From: Streptomyces sp. SDr-06
Lineage (GTDB): Bacteria; Actinomycetota; Actinomycetes; Streptomycetales; Streptomycetaceae
Direction: 5' to 3'
Assembly (NCBI RefSeq): GCF_003324565.1
Contig: NZ_QOLA01000001.1
Span: 744,001-808,000, forward strand
Length of the DNA: 64,000 bases
The translations under genes and the position numbers were made by a program. A model generated the notes under the pieces. That model ran no database searches. It had not been told where the DNA came from and saw nothing but the letters and a program-made list of their open reading frames with translations. Below, piece after piece: positions 17,205-26,282 of this stretch (position 1 is the stretch's first letter; the number at the start of each line of letters is the position of its first letter).

Positions 17205-18452
17205 ATGTCAGGACACGTTGGAGGTGCCGGGCCCCTGTCACCGCGAGCCAAGCTGGCGGTGACCGCGGGCAAGGCCGCCGCGGCGGTGTCGCGCGCGGCG
17301 GGGCGGGGCAGTGGATCGGTGATCGGCGGGCGCGTCGCGCTCAAGCTCGACCCCGATCTGCTCGGGCGGCTCGCCACTCATCTGGACGTCGTCCTGGTGT
17401 CGGCGACGAACGGCAAGACGACCACGACCCGGCTGATCGCCGAGGCACTGCGGGCCAGCGGCCCGGTGGTGTCCAACGCGCTCGGCGCCAACATGCCCGC
17501 GGGCATCACCTCGGCGCTGGCGGGCGGTTCGGACGCCAAGTACGGCGTGATCGAGGTCGACGAGAAGTATCTGGCGGGAGTCGCGCGCGATGTGACGCCG
17601 AAGGCGATCGCGCTCCTCAACCTCTCCCGCGACCAGCTCGACCGGGCCGCCGAGACGCGCATGCTCGCCGAGAAGTGGCGCGAGGGCCTGTCGGGTTCGA
17701 AGGCCGTGGTGATCGCCAACGCGGACGACCCGCTGGTCGTGTGGGCCGCGTCCTCCTCCCCCAATGTGGTGTGGGTGGCGGCCGGTCAGGAGTGGAAGGA
17801 CGACGCCTGGTCGTGCCCCGCCTGCGGCGGTGTGATGCAGCGGCCCGGCGACGACTGGTTCTGCGGCGAGTGCGGTTTCCGCCGCCCGGCGCCCAGTTGG
17901 GTCCTCAACGGCGACTACGTCCTGGACCCGCACGGGTCGGCCTGGCCGATCCACCTCCAGCTGCCCGGCCGCGCCAACAAGGCGAACGCCGCCACCTCGG
18001 CCGCCGTCGCCGCGGTGTTCGGGGTGCCGCCGCAGGTCGCCCTGGAGCGCATGTACCAGGTGCAGGCGGTCGCGGGCCGCTACGACGTCGTGAACTTCCA
18101 GGGCCGCGAGCTGCGGCTGCTGCTCGCGAAGAACCCGGCGGGCTGGCTCGAAACGTTTTCCCTCATCGACCCGCCGCCCACGCCGGTCGTCCTGTCCGTC
18201 AACGCGCGCGGCGCGGACGGCACGGACACCTCCTGGCTGTGGGACGTCGACTACACCCGGCTCGCCGGCCACCCGATCTTCGTGATCGGCGACCGCAAGC
18301 TGGACCTGGCCGTGCGCCTGGAGGTCGCGAACCTGGACTTCCGGGTCTGCGACAGCCTGGAGGAGTGCACGCAGCTGGCGCCGCCCGGACGGATCGAGCT
18401 GATCGCCAACTACACCGCGTTCCAGGACGTCCGGCGCGTCGTCGGCAACTGA
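17205..18452 (+). CDS. murT: Lipid II isoglutaminyl synthase subunit MurT
   Basis: A 415-aa Mur-ligase-like protein that, with GatD, converts D-iso-glutamate in lipid II to D-iso-glutamine. The ATP-binding loop is ATNGKTTTTR near residue 70. A Cys4 zinc ribbon characteristic of MurT lies at about residues 204-224 (CPACG, then CGECG). The C-terminal DUF1727 region follows. Upstream, TAGGCT at 17164-17169 is a likely -10 box, and AAGGAGGATC precedes the ATG. The amidotransferase gatD starts 24 bp after the stop, giving a two-gene operon. MurT acts at the cytoplasmic membrane during peptidoglycan precursor synthesis. Confidence 0.93.
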   Translation: MSGHVGGAGPLSPRAKLAVTAGKAAAAVSRAAGRGSGSVIGGRVALKLDPDLLGRLATHLDVVLVSATNGKTTTTRLIAEALRASGPVVSNALGANMPAGITSALAGGSDAKYGVIEVDEKYLAGVARDVTPKAIALLNLSRDQLDRAAETRMLAEKWREGLSGSKAVVIANADDPLVVWAASSSPNVVWVAAGQEWKDDAWSCPACGGVMQRPGDDWFCGECGFRRPAPSWVLNGDYVLDPHGSAWPIHLQLPGRANKANAATSAAVAAVFGVPPQVALERMYQVQAVAGRYDVVNFQGRELRLLLAKNPAGWLETFSLIDPPPTPVVLSVNARGADGTDTSWLWDVDYTRLAGHPIFVIGDRKLDLAVRLEVANLDFRVCDSLEECTQLAPPGRIELIANYTAFQDVRRVVGN

Positions 18453-18476
18453 CCCAGTAAGGAGCAAGCAAGCGAC

Positions 18477-19205
18477 ATGGCAGACAACAGCCTGCGCCTC
18501 GTGTGGGTCTACCCCGACCTGCTGAGCACCTACGGCGACCAGGGCAACGCCCTGGTCGTGGAGCGCCGGGCCCGCCAGCGCGGCCTGGACGTGCACCGGC
18601 TCGACGTCCGCAGCGACCAGCCGATCCCGACCTCCGGTGACATCTACCTCATCGGCGGCGGCGAGGACCGGCCGCAGCGGCTGGCGGCCGAGCGGCTGCG
18701 CCGCGACACCGGGCTGAGCCGCGCCGCCTCCAATGGCGCGATCATCTTCTCGGTCTGCGCCGGGTACCAGATCCTGGGCCACGAGTTCATCAACGACCTC
18801 GGCGAGCGCGAGCCGGGCCTCGGCCTGCTCGACGTGGTCTCGACGCGCGGCGAGGGCGAGCGCTGCGTCGGCGACGTGCTCGGCGACATCGACGAGCGGC
18901 TCGGCCTGCCCCAGCTGACGGGCTTCGAGAACCACCAGGGCGTCACCCATCTCGGGCCCACCGCCCGCCCGTTCGCGCGGGTGCGCCTGGGCAAGGGCAA
19001 CGGCACGGGCGACGGCACCGAGGGCGCGTACAACGACACGGTGTTCGGTACGTACATGCACGGCCCGGTCCTCGCGCGCAATCCGCAGATCGCGGACATG
19101 CTCCTGAAGCTGGCCCTCGACGTGAACGCGCTGCCGCCGACCGACGACCGCTGGTACGAGGCGCTGCGCGCGGAGCGCATCGCGTCGGCGACGCAGCCCG
19201 CCTAG
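18477..19205 (+). CDS. gatD: Lipid II isoglutaminyl synthase subunit GatD
   Basis: A 242-aa glutamine amidotransferase of the CobB/CobQ-like class I type, which supplies ammonia to MurT. The nucleophile is Cys94 in SVCAGYQILG, and the catalytic His lies in TYMHGPVLARNP near the C terminus. Length and the GENHQG-like segment (FENHQG) fit GatD. AAGGAGC gives the ribosome binding site. It is cotranscribed with murT. A short perfect hairpin follows its stop. Confidence 0.93.
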   Translation: MADNSLRLVWVYPDLLSTYGDQGNALVVERRARQRGLDVHRLDVRSDQPIPTSGDIYLIGGGEDRPQRLAAERLRRDTGLSRAASNGAIIFSVCAGYQILGHEFINDLGEREPGLGLLDVVSTRGEGERCVGDVLGDIDERLGLPQLTGFENHQGVTHLGPTARPFARVRLGKGNGTGDGTEGAYNDTVFGTYMHGPVLARNPQIADMLLKLALDVNALPPTDDRWYEALRAERIASATQPA

Positions 19206-19241
19206 TCGCGAAAGCGACACCGGGCAACACCGGCGGACACC

Positions 19242-19259
19242 CCGGACCACCCGGTCCGG
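19242..19259 (+). terminator. Hairpin after murT-gatD
   Basis: CCGGACC-ACCC-GGTCCGG is a perfect 7-bp stem with a 4-base loop located 36 bp after the gatD stop. A second short palindrome, GTACG-TT-CGTAC, follows at 19274-19285 and may instead be an operator for the next gene. Confidence 0.5.
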
Positions 19260-19404
19260 CTGCTGGACGGTTCGTACGTTCGTACCACGTCCATCAGTCG
19301 GACCTCCGATTCGGCCCCCGTCGCCCTGCGCCGGTAGGGTGACGGGGATCCAACCGGACGACGTGGTCCGGTCGTCGGCCCACGTTGCAAAGGTTCTCCG
19401 GGCA

Positions 19405-20430
19405 ATGCGAATTGGTGTGCTCACCTCCGGCGGCGACTGCCCCGGCCTCAACGCCGTCATCCGATCCGTCGTGCACCGCGCGGTGGTCGACCACGGCGAT
19501 GAGGTCATCGGCTTCCACGACGGCTGGAAGGGCCTGCTCGAAGCCGACTACCGCAAGCTCGACCTCGACGCGGTCGGCGGCATCCTGGCCCGTGGCGGCA
19601 CCATCCTCGGCTCGTCCCGCGTGCAGCCCGCGCACCTGCGCGACGGCGTCGAGCGCGCCAAGGGACACGTCGCCGAGCTGGGTCTCGACGCGATCATCCC
19701 GATCGGCGGCGAGGGCACCCTGAAGGCCGCGACCCTGCTGTCCGAGGCGGGCCTGCCCATCGTCGGCGTGCCCAAGACGATCGACAACGACATCGCCTCG
19801 ACCGACGTTACCTTCGGCTTCGACACCGCCGTGGGCGTGGCGACCGAGGCCCTCGACCGGCTGAAGACCACCGCCGAATCGCACCAGCGGGTGCTGATCG
19901 TCGAAGTCATGGGCCGCCACACCGGCTGGATCGCCCTGCACTCGGGCATGGCCGCAGGCGCGCACGCCATCGTCGTGCCCGAGCGCCCCTTCGACATCGA
20001 CGAGCTGACCGAGCTCGTGGGACGGCGTTTCTCCGCGGGCAAGAAGTTCGCGATCGTCGTCGTCGCCGAGGGCGCCAAGCCGCGCGAGGGCTCGATGCAG
20101 TTCGACGTGGGCGGCACCGACGTCTACGGCCACGAGCGCTTCGCGGGCGTCGCGCGCCAGCTCTCCATCGAGCTGGAGCAGCGCCTGAACAAGGAGGCCC
20201 GGCCGGTCATCCTCGGTCACGTCCAGCGCGGCGGCACGCCCACCGCGTACGACCGGGTGCTCGCCACCCGCTTCGGCTGGCACGCGGTGGAGGCCGCCCA
20301 CCGCGGCGAGTTCGGGATGCTGACCGCGCTGCGCGGCACCGACATCGTCATGGTCCCGCTCGCCGAGGCGACGGCCACCCTGAAGACCGTCCCGGCCGAG
20401 CGGTACGCCGAAGCGGAGTGCGTCCTCTAG
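19405..20430 (+). CDS. pfkA: 6-phosphofructokinase
   Basis: A 341-aa phosphofructokinase, converting fructose 6-phosphate to the 1,6-bisphosphate in glycolysis. Visible motifs are TSGGDCPGLNAVIR for nucleotide binding, GGEGT, the catalytic PKTIDNDI, and MGRHTGWIA for substrate binding. Gly, not Asp, in the GGEGT loop suggests ATP rather than pyrophosphate as donor, while Lys in PKTIDND is typical of the actinobacterial mixed-type clade. The ATG at 19405 follows AAAGG. TAGGGT at 19335-19340 is a possible -10 box. A strong terminator follows. Streptomycetes commonly carry several pfkA paralogues. Confidence 0.93.
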   Translation: MRIGVLTSGGDCPGLNAVIRSVVHRAVVDHGDEVIGFHDGWKGLLEADYRKLDLDAVGGILARGGTILGSSRVQPAHLRDGVERAKGHVAELGLDAIIPIGGEGTLKAATLLSEAGLPIVGVPKTIDNDIASTDVTFGFDTAVGVATEALDRLKTTAESHQRVLIVEVMGRHTGWIALHSGMAAGAHAIVVPERPFDIDELTELVGRRFSAGKKFAIVVVAEGAKPREGSMQFDVGGTDVYGHERFAGVARQLSIELEQRLNKEARPVILGHVQRGGTPTAYDRVLATRFGWHAVEAAHRGEFGMLTALRGTDIVMVPLAEATATLKTVPAERYAEAECVL

Positions 20431-20485
20431 TTTCCGCCCGCATCCGGCTCGTCCCCGTCCGCTCCCGGATTGTTTCGTACGCAAG

Positions 20486-20523
20486 GAACCGCCCCCGGCC
20501 GCACCACCGGCCGGGGGCGGTTC
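20486..20523 (+). terminator. Strong terminator after pfkA
   Basis: A perfect 15-bp stem (GAACCGCCCCCGGCC and its complement) with an 8-base loop. TAGTCT directly after it, at 20524-20529, may be the -10 box of the next gene. Confidence 0.8.
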
Positions 20524-20565
20524 TAGTCTGGTGCGGAACAACCGGTACGAATCAGGAGTCAGCGG

Positions 20566-21522
20566 ATGGATCACAGCGGGCACGGCATGGACATGAACAT
20601 GGACCTGCCGCCGTTCACGCTGGCGCGGGGGCTCGCCTGGTCGGCGGACTCCTTCTTCCTCATCGGCTGCCTCCTCGGGCTCGCCCTGTACGCGTGGGGC
20701 GTGGTCCGGCTCAGGCGGCGCGGTGACAGCTGGCCCGTCAGCCGGATGATCTTCTGGACCGTGGGCGTCCTGACCATCGGCTTCGTCATGTGCACCAAGC
20801 TGAACGACTACGGCATGGTCATGTTCAGCGTGCACATGGTGCAGCACATGGTGATCAGCATGCTGTCACCCATCCTGCTGCTGCTCGGCGCGCCGGTCAC
20901 GCTCGCGCTGCGTGCCCTGCCGGTCGCCCCGCGCGGCCGCAAGGGTCCGCGCGAGCTGCTCCTGATGCTGCTGCACAGCCGGTACATGAAGATCATCACG
21001 CACCCGGCGTTCACCATCCCGCTCTTCATCGCGAGCCTGTACGGGCTCTACTTCACGCCGATCTTCGATTTCCTGATGGAGAGCAAGACCGGGCACATCG
21101 CGATGATGGTCCACTTCCTCGCGGTCGGCCTGGTCTTCTTCTGGCCGATCATGGGCGTGGACCCGGGACCGCACCGGCCCGGCTATGTGATGCGCATGCT
21201 GGAGCTCTTCGCGGGCATGCCCTTCCACGCCTTCTTCGGCATCGCGCTGATGATGGCCACCGAGCCCATGATCGGCACGTACAAGAACCCCCCGGCCTCG
21301 CTCGGCATCGACGCGCTCACCGACCAGCAGGCCGGTGGCGGCATCGCCTGGGCGTTCAGCGAGATCCCCTCCGTGCTCGTGCTGATCGCGCTGGTCTTCC
21401 AGTGGTACGCCACCGAGAAACGGCACGCACGCCGCACCGACCGGGCCGCCGAGCGCGACGGCGACAAGGAACTTCAGGCCTACAACGCCTATCTCGCCTC
21501 CCTGAACACGCGCGGGCAGTAG
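20566..21522 (+). CDS. CtaG-type cytochrome c oxidase assembly protein
   Basis: A 318-aa polytopic membrane protein of the CtaG/Caa3 assembly family (COG3336), involved in copper insertion or maturation of cytochrome c oxidase in Gram-positive bacteria. The N terminus is Met/His-rich (MDHSGHGMDMNMD), a plausible copper-binding segment. Seven or so hydrophobic segments follow, with conserved histidines in FSVHMVQHMV and MVHFLAVG. The C-terminal tail is charged and cytoplasmic. AGGAGT precedes the ATG. A 54-aa membrane protein follows 63 bp later. Confidence 0.85.
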   Translation: MDHSGHGMDMNMDLPPFTLARGLAWSADSFFLIGCLLGLALYAWGVVRLRRRGDSWPVSRMIFWTVGVLTIGFVMCTKLNDYGMVMFSVHMVQHMVISMLSPILLLLGAPVTLALRALPVAPRGRKGPRELLLMLLHSRYMKIITHPAFTIPLFIASLYGLYFTPIFDFLMESKTGHIAMMVHFLAVGLVFFWPIMGVDPGPHRPGYVMRMLELFAGMPFHAFFGIALMMATEPMIGTYKNPPASLGIDALTDQQAGGGIAWAFSEIPSVLVLIALVFQWYATEKRHARRTDRAAERDGDKELQAYNAYLASLNTRGQ

Positions 21523-21585
21523 CGCCGGGGCCCCTCGCGGGGAGACCATGGACCTCACGGCACCCGCCGGGAGGAAGGGGACGCG

Positions 21586-21750
21586 ATGCCCCGTTCGACG
21601 AAGTCGATGATGGTGCTCACGCTCGTGATGCTGGTCCTCATCACGGCGTACACGGTGGCGCTCGGCAGCAGTGGCTGGCTGTGGTTCGGCTGGGTGGTGC
21701 TCGGGCTCACCGCGATCGGGACGGCCGCCGCCTCCTCGCGCAGCACCTGA
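21586..21750 (+). CDS. Small membrane protein downstream of ctaG-like gene
   Basis: A 54-aa protein with two hydrophobic segments (MVLTLVMLVLITAYTVAL and WFGWVVLGLTAIGTAAA) and a short basic start (MPRSTKS). GAGGAAGGGG sits six bases before the ATG, a strong ribosome binding site, and codon use matches the neighbours. It follows the CtaG-like gene closely on the same strand and is probably cotranscribed. Function is unknown; an accessory role in oxidase assembly is only a guess. Confidence 0.6.
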   Translation: MPRSTKSMMVLTLVMLVLITAYTVALGSSGWLWFGWVVLGLTAIGTAAASSRST

Positions 21751-21764
21751 GCCGCACCGCGCGC

Positions 21765-24191
21765 TCAGCCGAGCCGGACGACGGTCGTCTGGGTGGCCCC
21801 TCCGGTGCCGCTCAGATCGCCGAAGCTGAGGGTGAGCGACGAGCCCGTCGTGGCGCCCGTGACGGTGGCCGGACGTGAGGTCACCGAGGCGACGGCCCGC
21901 TTCCAGGTGACGGTGAGCGAGGTACGTGCCCGCATCGGATCGCTGACGCAGACCACGGCCGTGCCGTCGCCACGCTCGCTGATCATCACGGCGCAGGGCG
22001 CGCTCGCCGTGAGCGGACCCACCGTGCCCCCGAACCAGAAGTTGACCCCGGTGAACCCGAACGAGGGCACCTGGACGCCCTGCTGGTCATCGGTGTTGGC
22101 GAGCACGCCGAGCCAGCCGGTGTCGGCGGCGCGGGCCGCGGTCCGGCTCGCGGAGGCGCCCGGCATCAGGAGGTAGGCGTAGCGGGCGCTGGAGGGGTTC
22201 GTGCCGTGGTCGGCCCACAGGGTGAGGTAGCGGCGGCTGACCGGCTCCGTCGAGCCGCCCTTGTTGATGTCGCTCCAGCGGCCGGTGCGCTCCTCGCGTC
22301 GCGCCTGGATGGTCGCGCGTCCTGGGAAGACGTACCCGCCATGGCCCGCGAGGTGGGCCCAGGACGCGCCGGCCAGGGTCGCGGACCACGGGTGGGTGAG
22401 CGGCTGCACGGTGCCGTCGACGGTGAGAGCCGCGGTTCCGGTCGCACCGAGATTGCGGTTGTCAACCGTCGACTCGACGACCGTGCCGTCCGCGCACGTG
22501 ATGCCCGCGCCCAGGCAGACGATCGTGTCGTCGAGGCAGAACCAGGACTTCTTGGCGAGCAGCGTGCTCCCCAGTCCCTTGAGGTACTGGCCGATCGAGG
22601 CCCGCTGCCCGTCGGTGGCCCCGCCCACCCAGTTGACGTCCGGTCTCGACGCCCCCCAGTCACCGCCGGCCGCGTCGGCGAGCACCTTGCGCGAGGCGGT
22701 CGTGCCGGGCAGCCGGTAGGGGTCAACGGTGGGCCAGAACGCGTCGCTGTACTGCCCGTTGGCGTAGGTGTCGCCCCACCAGTAGAGCATTCCGGAGCCG
22801 GTGTGCCAGCCGTGCAGGTTCTCGCCGTTGCCGGTCTCGTAGTACGTGATGCGCTTGTCGGCCATGCTGAGCGCGGCCGCCCAGGTGGGACGGCGGTGGG
22901 TGGCGCGGGCCATGTGGGTGAAGAGCCGGTGGCCGACGGGTTCGGCGATCGCGGGGACGGCGCTGTCGTCCAGAACTCCCTTGAGGCGGGCCAGACTTGC
23001 CAGGGGCAGGAAGGCGTCGCTCATCGGCGGGCTGTAGTCGTCGCGCCGCATCCATCCCTGGACGAGCCCGCGCCAGCGGGTGTTCTCGGCGCTGCTCGCC
23101 CCCTGGCCGAGCAGCACGATCGAGGCGAGGATCGCGTGGCCCCGCACATGGTCGTCCTGCTGGAGGGCCTGCGGGTCGGCCGCCGAGACGCCCCGGCTGA
23201 CGGCGCGGCCCGCGACGCCGTCCAGGGCGAGGCCGTTGTAGAGGAAGGGCGCCCAGGCGTTCTCGACGGCGTCGAAGACGATCTGCCGGGCGGGGTCGGT
23301 GACCTCCCAGGCGGACCCGGCGAGCAGGGCGAAGAGCAGGCCGAGGCCGCCGAGCATGACCGACCCGTAGGACGCGGTGTAGGGCACATAGGTGTGCTGG
23401 ATGAAGGAGCCGTCGGCGTAGAGCCCGTCTCCCCCGCTCACGTACGGGAAGACCGGCGAGAGCGCGTTCGCGGCCAGCGTGAGCTTCGCCGAGTTCCTGC
23501 CGAGCAGGCCGCGCACCGCGAGCACCCGGCAGAGGTCGACGCGGTTGGCGCCGGTGCTCGTGCCCGAGTACACGGAGACGGCGCTGTCCGGGACGAAGTG
23601 GTCGACTGCCGCGAGATAGCCGCCCAGTTGGACCGGTGACAGGTGGTCCCCCAGCAGGACGCAGCTGTCGAGCAGGGCCTGAGGGGCGCCGATCCGCCAG
23701 TTGTACCAGTTGCCGTAGGGCGCCTGGTTCTCGTTGTAGACCTCGCTGTGGAGGTGGTCGAGGCCGGTGACGACGGCGGCGGCGAGCCCGCTGTCACCCG
23801 TGAGGCCGGTGCCCGGGCGGCTGTAGGCCTCGGCCATCGTGCGCAGCCGCGTGTAGCTGTCGTTCATGCGGGCCGAGTAGCCGTACGACTCCTGGTCGGT
23901 GTCCGGGTCGGGGTCCGCGTACACCGCGTCGGGCCAGAGCGAGCCGCTCGCCGGCGCCATCGTGGAGAGCAGGGACGCCGCCGAGGAGCCGAGCCCGGCG
24001 AGCCGGGACGTGAACGGCTCGTCGGCGGGGTTGAAGCCGGGGCCGAGGATCAACGTCCGCCATGTGGCGCGGAGCGCGTCGTAGGGATCGGCGGCACCCG
24101 CCGGAGCGGCGGCGGTGCCGGTGAGGCCCAGTGCGAGGGCCGAGCCGCCCGTGGCGCGCAGAAAGCCGCGACGGGACCAGGGTGTGGTCAT
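21765..24191 (-). CDS. Exported polysaccharide lyase family 8
   Basis: An 808-aa extracellular lyase of family PL8, whose members cleave hyaluronan, chondroitin or xanthan by beta-elimination. The N terminus is a Tat signal (SRRGFLRATGG, then a hydrophobic stretch ending APAGAADP). The aromatic patch NWYNWRIGAP is at residues 161-170. By alignment with known PL8 enzymes the catalytic Asn is N216 (TGANRVD), the His is H266 (GSFIQH), and the Tyr is Y275 (YTASYG). The conserved GENLHGWHTGSG segment and a C-terminal beta-sandwich follow. GGAG lies six bases before the ATG at 24191. The exact polymer cannot be decided from sequence alone. Confidence 0.9.
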   Translation of the reverse strand: MTTPWSRRGFLRATGGSALALGLTGTAAAPAGAADPYDALRATWRTLILGPGFNPADEPFTSRLAGLGSSAASLLSTMAPASGSLWPDAVYADPDPDTDQESYGYSARMNDSYTRLRTMAEAYSRPGTGLTGDSGLAAAVVTGLDHLHSEVYNENQAPYGNWYNWRIGAPQALLDSCVLLGDHLSPVQLGGYLAAVDHFVPDSAVSVYSGTSTGANRVDLCRVLAVRGLLGRNSAKLTLAANALSPVFPYVSGGDGLYADGSFIQHTYVPYTASYGSVMLGGLGLLFALLAGSAWEVTDPARQIVFDAVENAWAPFLYNGLALDGVAGRAVSRGVSAADPQALQQDDHVRGHAILASIVLLGQGASSAENTRWRGLVQGWMRRDDYSPPMSDAFLPLASLARLKGVLDDSAVPAIAEPVGHRLFTHMARATHRRPTWAAALSMADKRITYYETGNGENLHGWHTGSGMLYWWGDTYANGQYSDAFWPTVDPYRLPGTTASRKVLADAAGGDWGASRPDVNWVGGATDGQRASIGQYLKGLGSTLLAKKSWFCLDDTIVCLGAGITCADGTVVESTVDNRNLGATGTAALTVDGTVQPLTHPWSATLAGASWAHLAGHGGYVFPGRATIQARREERTGRWSDINKGGSTEPVSRRYLTLWADHGTNPSSARYAYLLMPGASASRTAARAADTGWLGVLANTDDQQGVQVPSFGFTGVNFWFGGTVGPLTASAPCAVMISERGDGTAVVCVSDPMRARTSLTVTWKRAVASVTSRPATVTGATTGSSLTLSFGDLSGTGGATQTTVVRLG

Positions 24192-24396
24192 GGGGACTCC
24201 AGCCCGGGAAGAGGGAAGGGAGGGGAGCGGTGCACGCGGTGACGTGAAGGGTTTGTACACGCCGCGCTTCGTACCCTCAAGGAGTCCGCCGCAAATGATC
24301 GATTGATCGATGTGCGCGGGGTCCGTCGCCGGTGGTTACAGGGGTGGCGGCCGCCCCCTACACTGGCCACCCTTCCGCACGGTGAGGAGCTCGCGG

Positions 24397-25098
24397 GTGC
24401 TCTACTACATCCTCAAGTACGCAGTCCTGGGGCCCCTGTTGAGACTGCTGTTCCGGCCGCGACTGGAGGGCCTTGAGCACATTCCGGACGAGGGTGCGGC
24501 GATCGTCGCGGGCAACCACCTCTCCTTCTCCGACCACTTCCTGATGCCGGTGATGCTGAAGCGGCGCATCACCTTCCTGGCCAAGCAGGAGTACTTCACC
24601 GGGCCCGGCATCAAGGGCCGGCTGACCGCCGCGTTCTTCCGCGCCATCGGGCAGATCCCGGTGGACCGGTCCGGCAAGGAGGCGGGGCGGGCCGCGATCC
24701 GGGAAGGGCTCGGGGTGCTCGCCAAGGGCGAACTGCTGGGCATCTACCCGGAGGGCACCCGCTCGCACGACGGCAAGCTGTACAAGGGCAAGGTCGGCGT
24801 CGCGGTGATGGCCATCCGGGGCGGCGTCCCGGTGATCCCGTGCGCGATGGTGGGCACCTTCGAGATCCAGCCGCCCGGCCAGGTCCTCCCGAAGATCAAG
24901 CGGGTGGCGATCCGCTTCGGGGAGCCGCTCGACTTCTCCCGCTACGAGGGAATGGAGGGCGAGAAGGCCGTCCTGCGGGCGGTCACCGACGAAATCATGT
25001 ACAAGGTCATGGAGTTGTCGGGCCAGGAGTACGTGGACCGGTACGCGGCCGATGTGAAGGCTGAGGAGTCGCGGAGGTTCCGGGGCATCATGAGCTGA
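24397..25098 (+). CDS. plsC: 1-acyl-glycerol-3-phosphate acyltransferase (PlsC type)
   Basis: A 233-aa membrane-associated acyltransferase that adds the second acyl chain in phosphatidic acid synthesis. The catalytic NHLSFSD (H-x4-D) motif and the glycerophosphate-binding PEGTRS motif are both present, and an N-terminal hydrophobic segment anchors it. The GTG start follows GGTGAGGAG. It is strongly similar along its whole length to the product of 33357-34052 on the opposite strand (shared segments include FLAKQEYFT and GQIPVDRSGK). The two are paralogues, possibly with different acyl or headgroup preferences. Confidence 0.9.
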   Translation: MLYYILKYAVLGPLLRLLFRPRLEGLEHIPDEGAAIVAGNHLSFSDHFLMPVMLKRRITFLAKQEYFTGPGIKGRLTAAFFRAIGQIPVDRSGKEAGRAAIREGLGVLAKGELLGIYPEGTRSHDGKLYKGKVGVAVMAIRGGVPVIPCAMVGTFEIQPPGQVLPKIKRVAIRFGEPLDFSRYEGMEGEKAVLRAVTDEIMYKVMELSGQEYVDRYAADVKAEESRRFRGIMS

Positions 25099-25180
25099 GA
25101 GGGCGAGTTCCCCGGACCGGTCGGCCCTGGGCGGATCCGCGCAGGGCGAAACGGCCTGGCCGCCGTGATCAGCGCGGACG

Positions 25181-25186
25181 TAGCGT
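25181..25186 (+). promoter_or_regulatory. Putative -10 box, leaderless epimerase transcript
   Basis: TAGCGT lies seven bases before the ATG at 25194 and there is no Shine-Dalgarno sequence, so a leaderless transcript is likely. No good -35 was seen at the right distance. Confidence 0.35.
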
Positions 25187-25193
25187 CCCACGC

Positions 25194-26231
25194 ATGACCA
25201 AGGGAACCGCGTTCGTCATCGGAGCAACAGGACAGATCGGGCGGGCCGCCGTGCGCGCCCTCGCCGAGGACGGCTGGGAGGTGCGGGCCGCGTCGCGGGG
25301 AGGCGGCACCGACCCCGGCTGGCCCAGGGACGTACGGCACGTGCGGCTCGACCGGGAGGACGGCGCCGCGCTCGCCGCGGCACTGGGGGACGGCGTCGAC
25401 GTCCTGGTCGACATGGTGGCGTTCGACCGGGAGCACGCCCGGCAGCTGACCGGCCTCGGCGACCGGATCGGGTCGGCGGTGGTGATCTCCAGCGGGGCGG
25501 TCTACGAGGACGACCAGGGGCGGAGCTTCGACACCCAGGACGAGCCCGACGGATCGCCGCGCTATCCGGTCCCGATCCCCGAGTCAGGGACCACCGTCGC
25601 CCCCGGCGAGGCGACGTACGGGACCCGGAAGGTGGCCCTCGAACAGGAGCTGCTGGCCTCCTCGATCCCCTCGACACTGCTGCGCGCGGGGGCGATCCAC
25701 GGACCGCACTGCCAGACGCCGCGCGAGCTGTACTTCGTGAAGCGGGCGCTGGACGGCCGCCCGGTGCGGGTGCTGGCGTACCGGGGTGAGAGCCGGTTCC
25801 ATCCGGCGCACGTCTCCAACATCGCCGAGCTCATCAGGCTGGCCGCACGCAAGCCCGGCGACCGGGTCCTGAACGCGGGGGACGGCGAGGCCCCCACGGT
25901 CGCCGAGATCAGCGCCGCCGTCGACGAGGTCCTCGGAGTGCGCGGCGAGCTCGTCCTGGTGGACGGGCCCCCGCCGCGGGACGGTGTGGGGGCCACCCCC
26001 TGGACCACCCCGCATCCGATCGTGTACGACATGGCGGCGGCCGAACGGGAGCTGGGCTACCGGCCGGTGACCGGGTACGCGCAGTCGCTGCCCGCCACGC
26101 TCGAGTGGCTGGCCGGGCAGTTGGCGGGCCGGGAGTGGAGCGAGGCCTTCCCGAAGATGGCCAGGAACTACGCGTCGGCCCGTCTGTTCGACTACGCGGC
26201 CGAGGACGCCTGGCTGGCCGGGCGCGCCTAG
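25194..26231 (+). CDS. NAD-dependent epimerase/dehydratase family protein
   Basis: A 345-aa extended short-chain dehydrogenase-like protein. The Rossmann loop is GATGQIG at residues 10-16. Catalytic-type residues are SSGAVYED (Ser, then Tyr) and YGTRKVALE (Tyr-x3-Lys). Relatives act on nucleotide sugars or are RNA-binding chaperones, so no substrate is assigned. It stands alone between plsC and a convergent secreted peptidase gene and ends in a strong terminator. Confidence 0.8.
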   Translation: MTKGTAFVIGATGQIGRAAVRALAEDGWEVRAASRGGGTDPGWPRDVRHVRLDREDGAALAAALGDGVDVLVDMVAFDREHARQLTGLGDRIGSAVVISSGAVYEDDQGRSFDTQDEPDGSPRYPVPIPESGTTVAPGEATYGTRKVALEQELLASSIPSTLLRAGAIHGPHCQTPRELYFVKRALDGRPVRVLAYRGESRFHPAHVSNIAELIRLAARKPGDRVLNAGDGEAPTVAEISAAVDEVLGVRGELVLVDGPPPRDGVGATPWTTPHPIVYDMAAAERELGYRPVTGYAQSLPATLEWLAGQLAGREWSEAFPKMARNYASARLFDYAAEDAWLAGRA

Positions 26232-26234
26232 CGA

Positions 26235-26269
26235 AGAGGGGCGGCCGGAGAACCTCCGGCCGCCCCTCT
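26235..26269. terminator. Strong bidirectional terminator
   Basis: A perfect 16-bp stem (AGAGGGGCGGCCGGAG and its complement) with a 3-base loop, located between the convergent epimerase and peptidase genes. Confidence 0.85.
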
Positions 26270-26282
26270 CCTCAACTGGCCT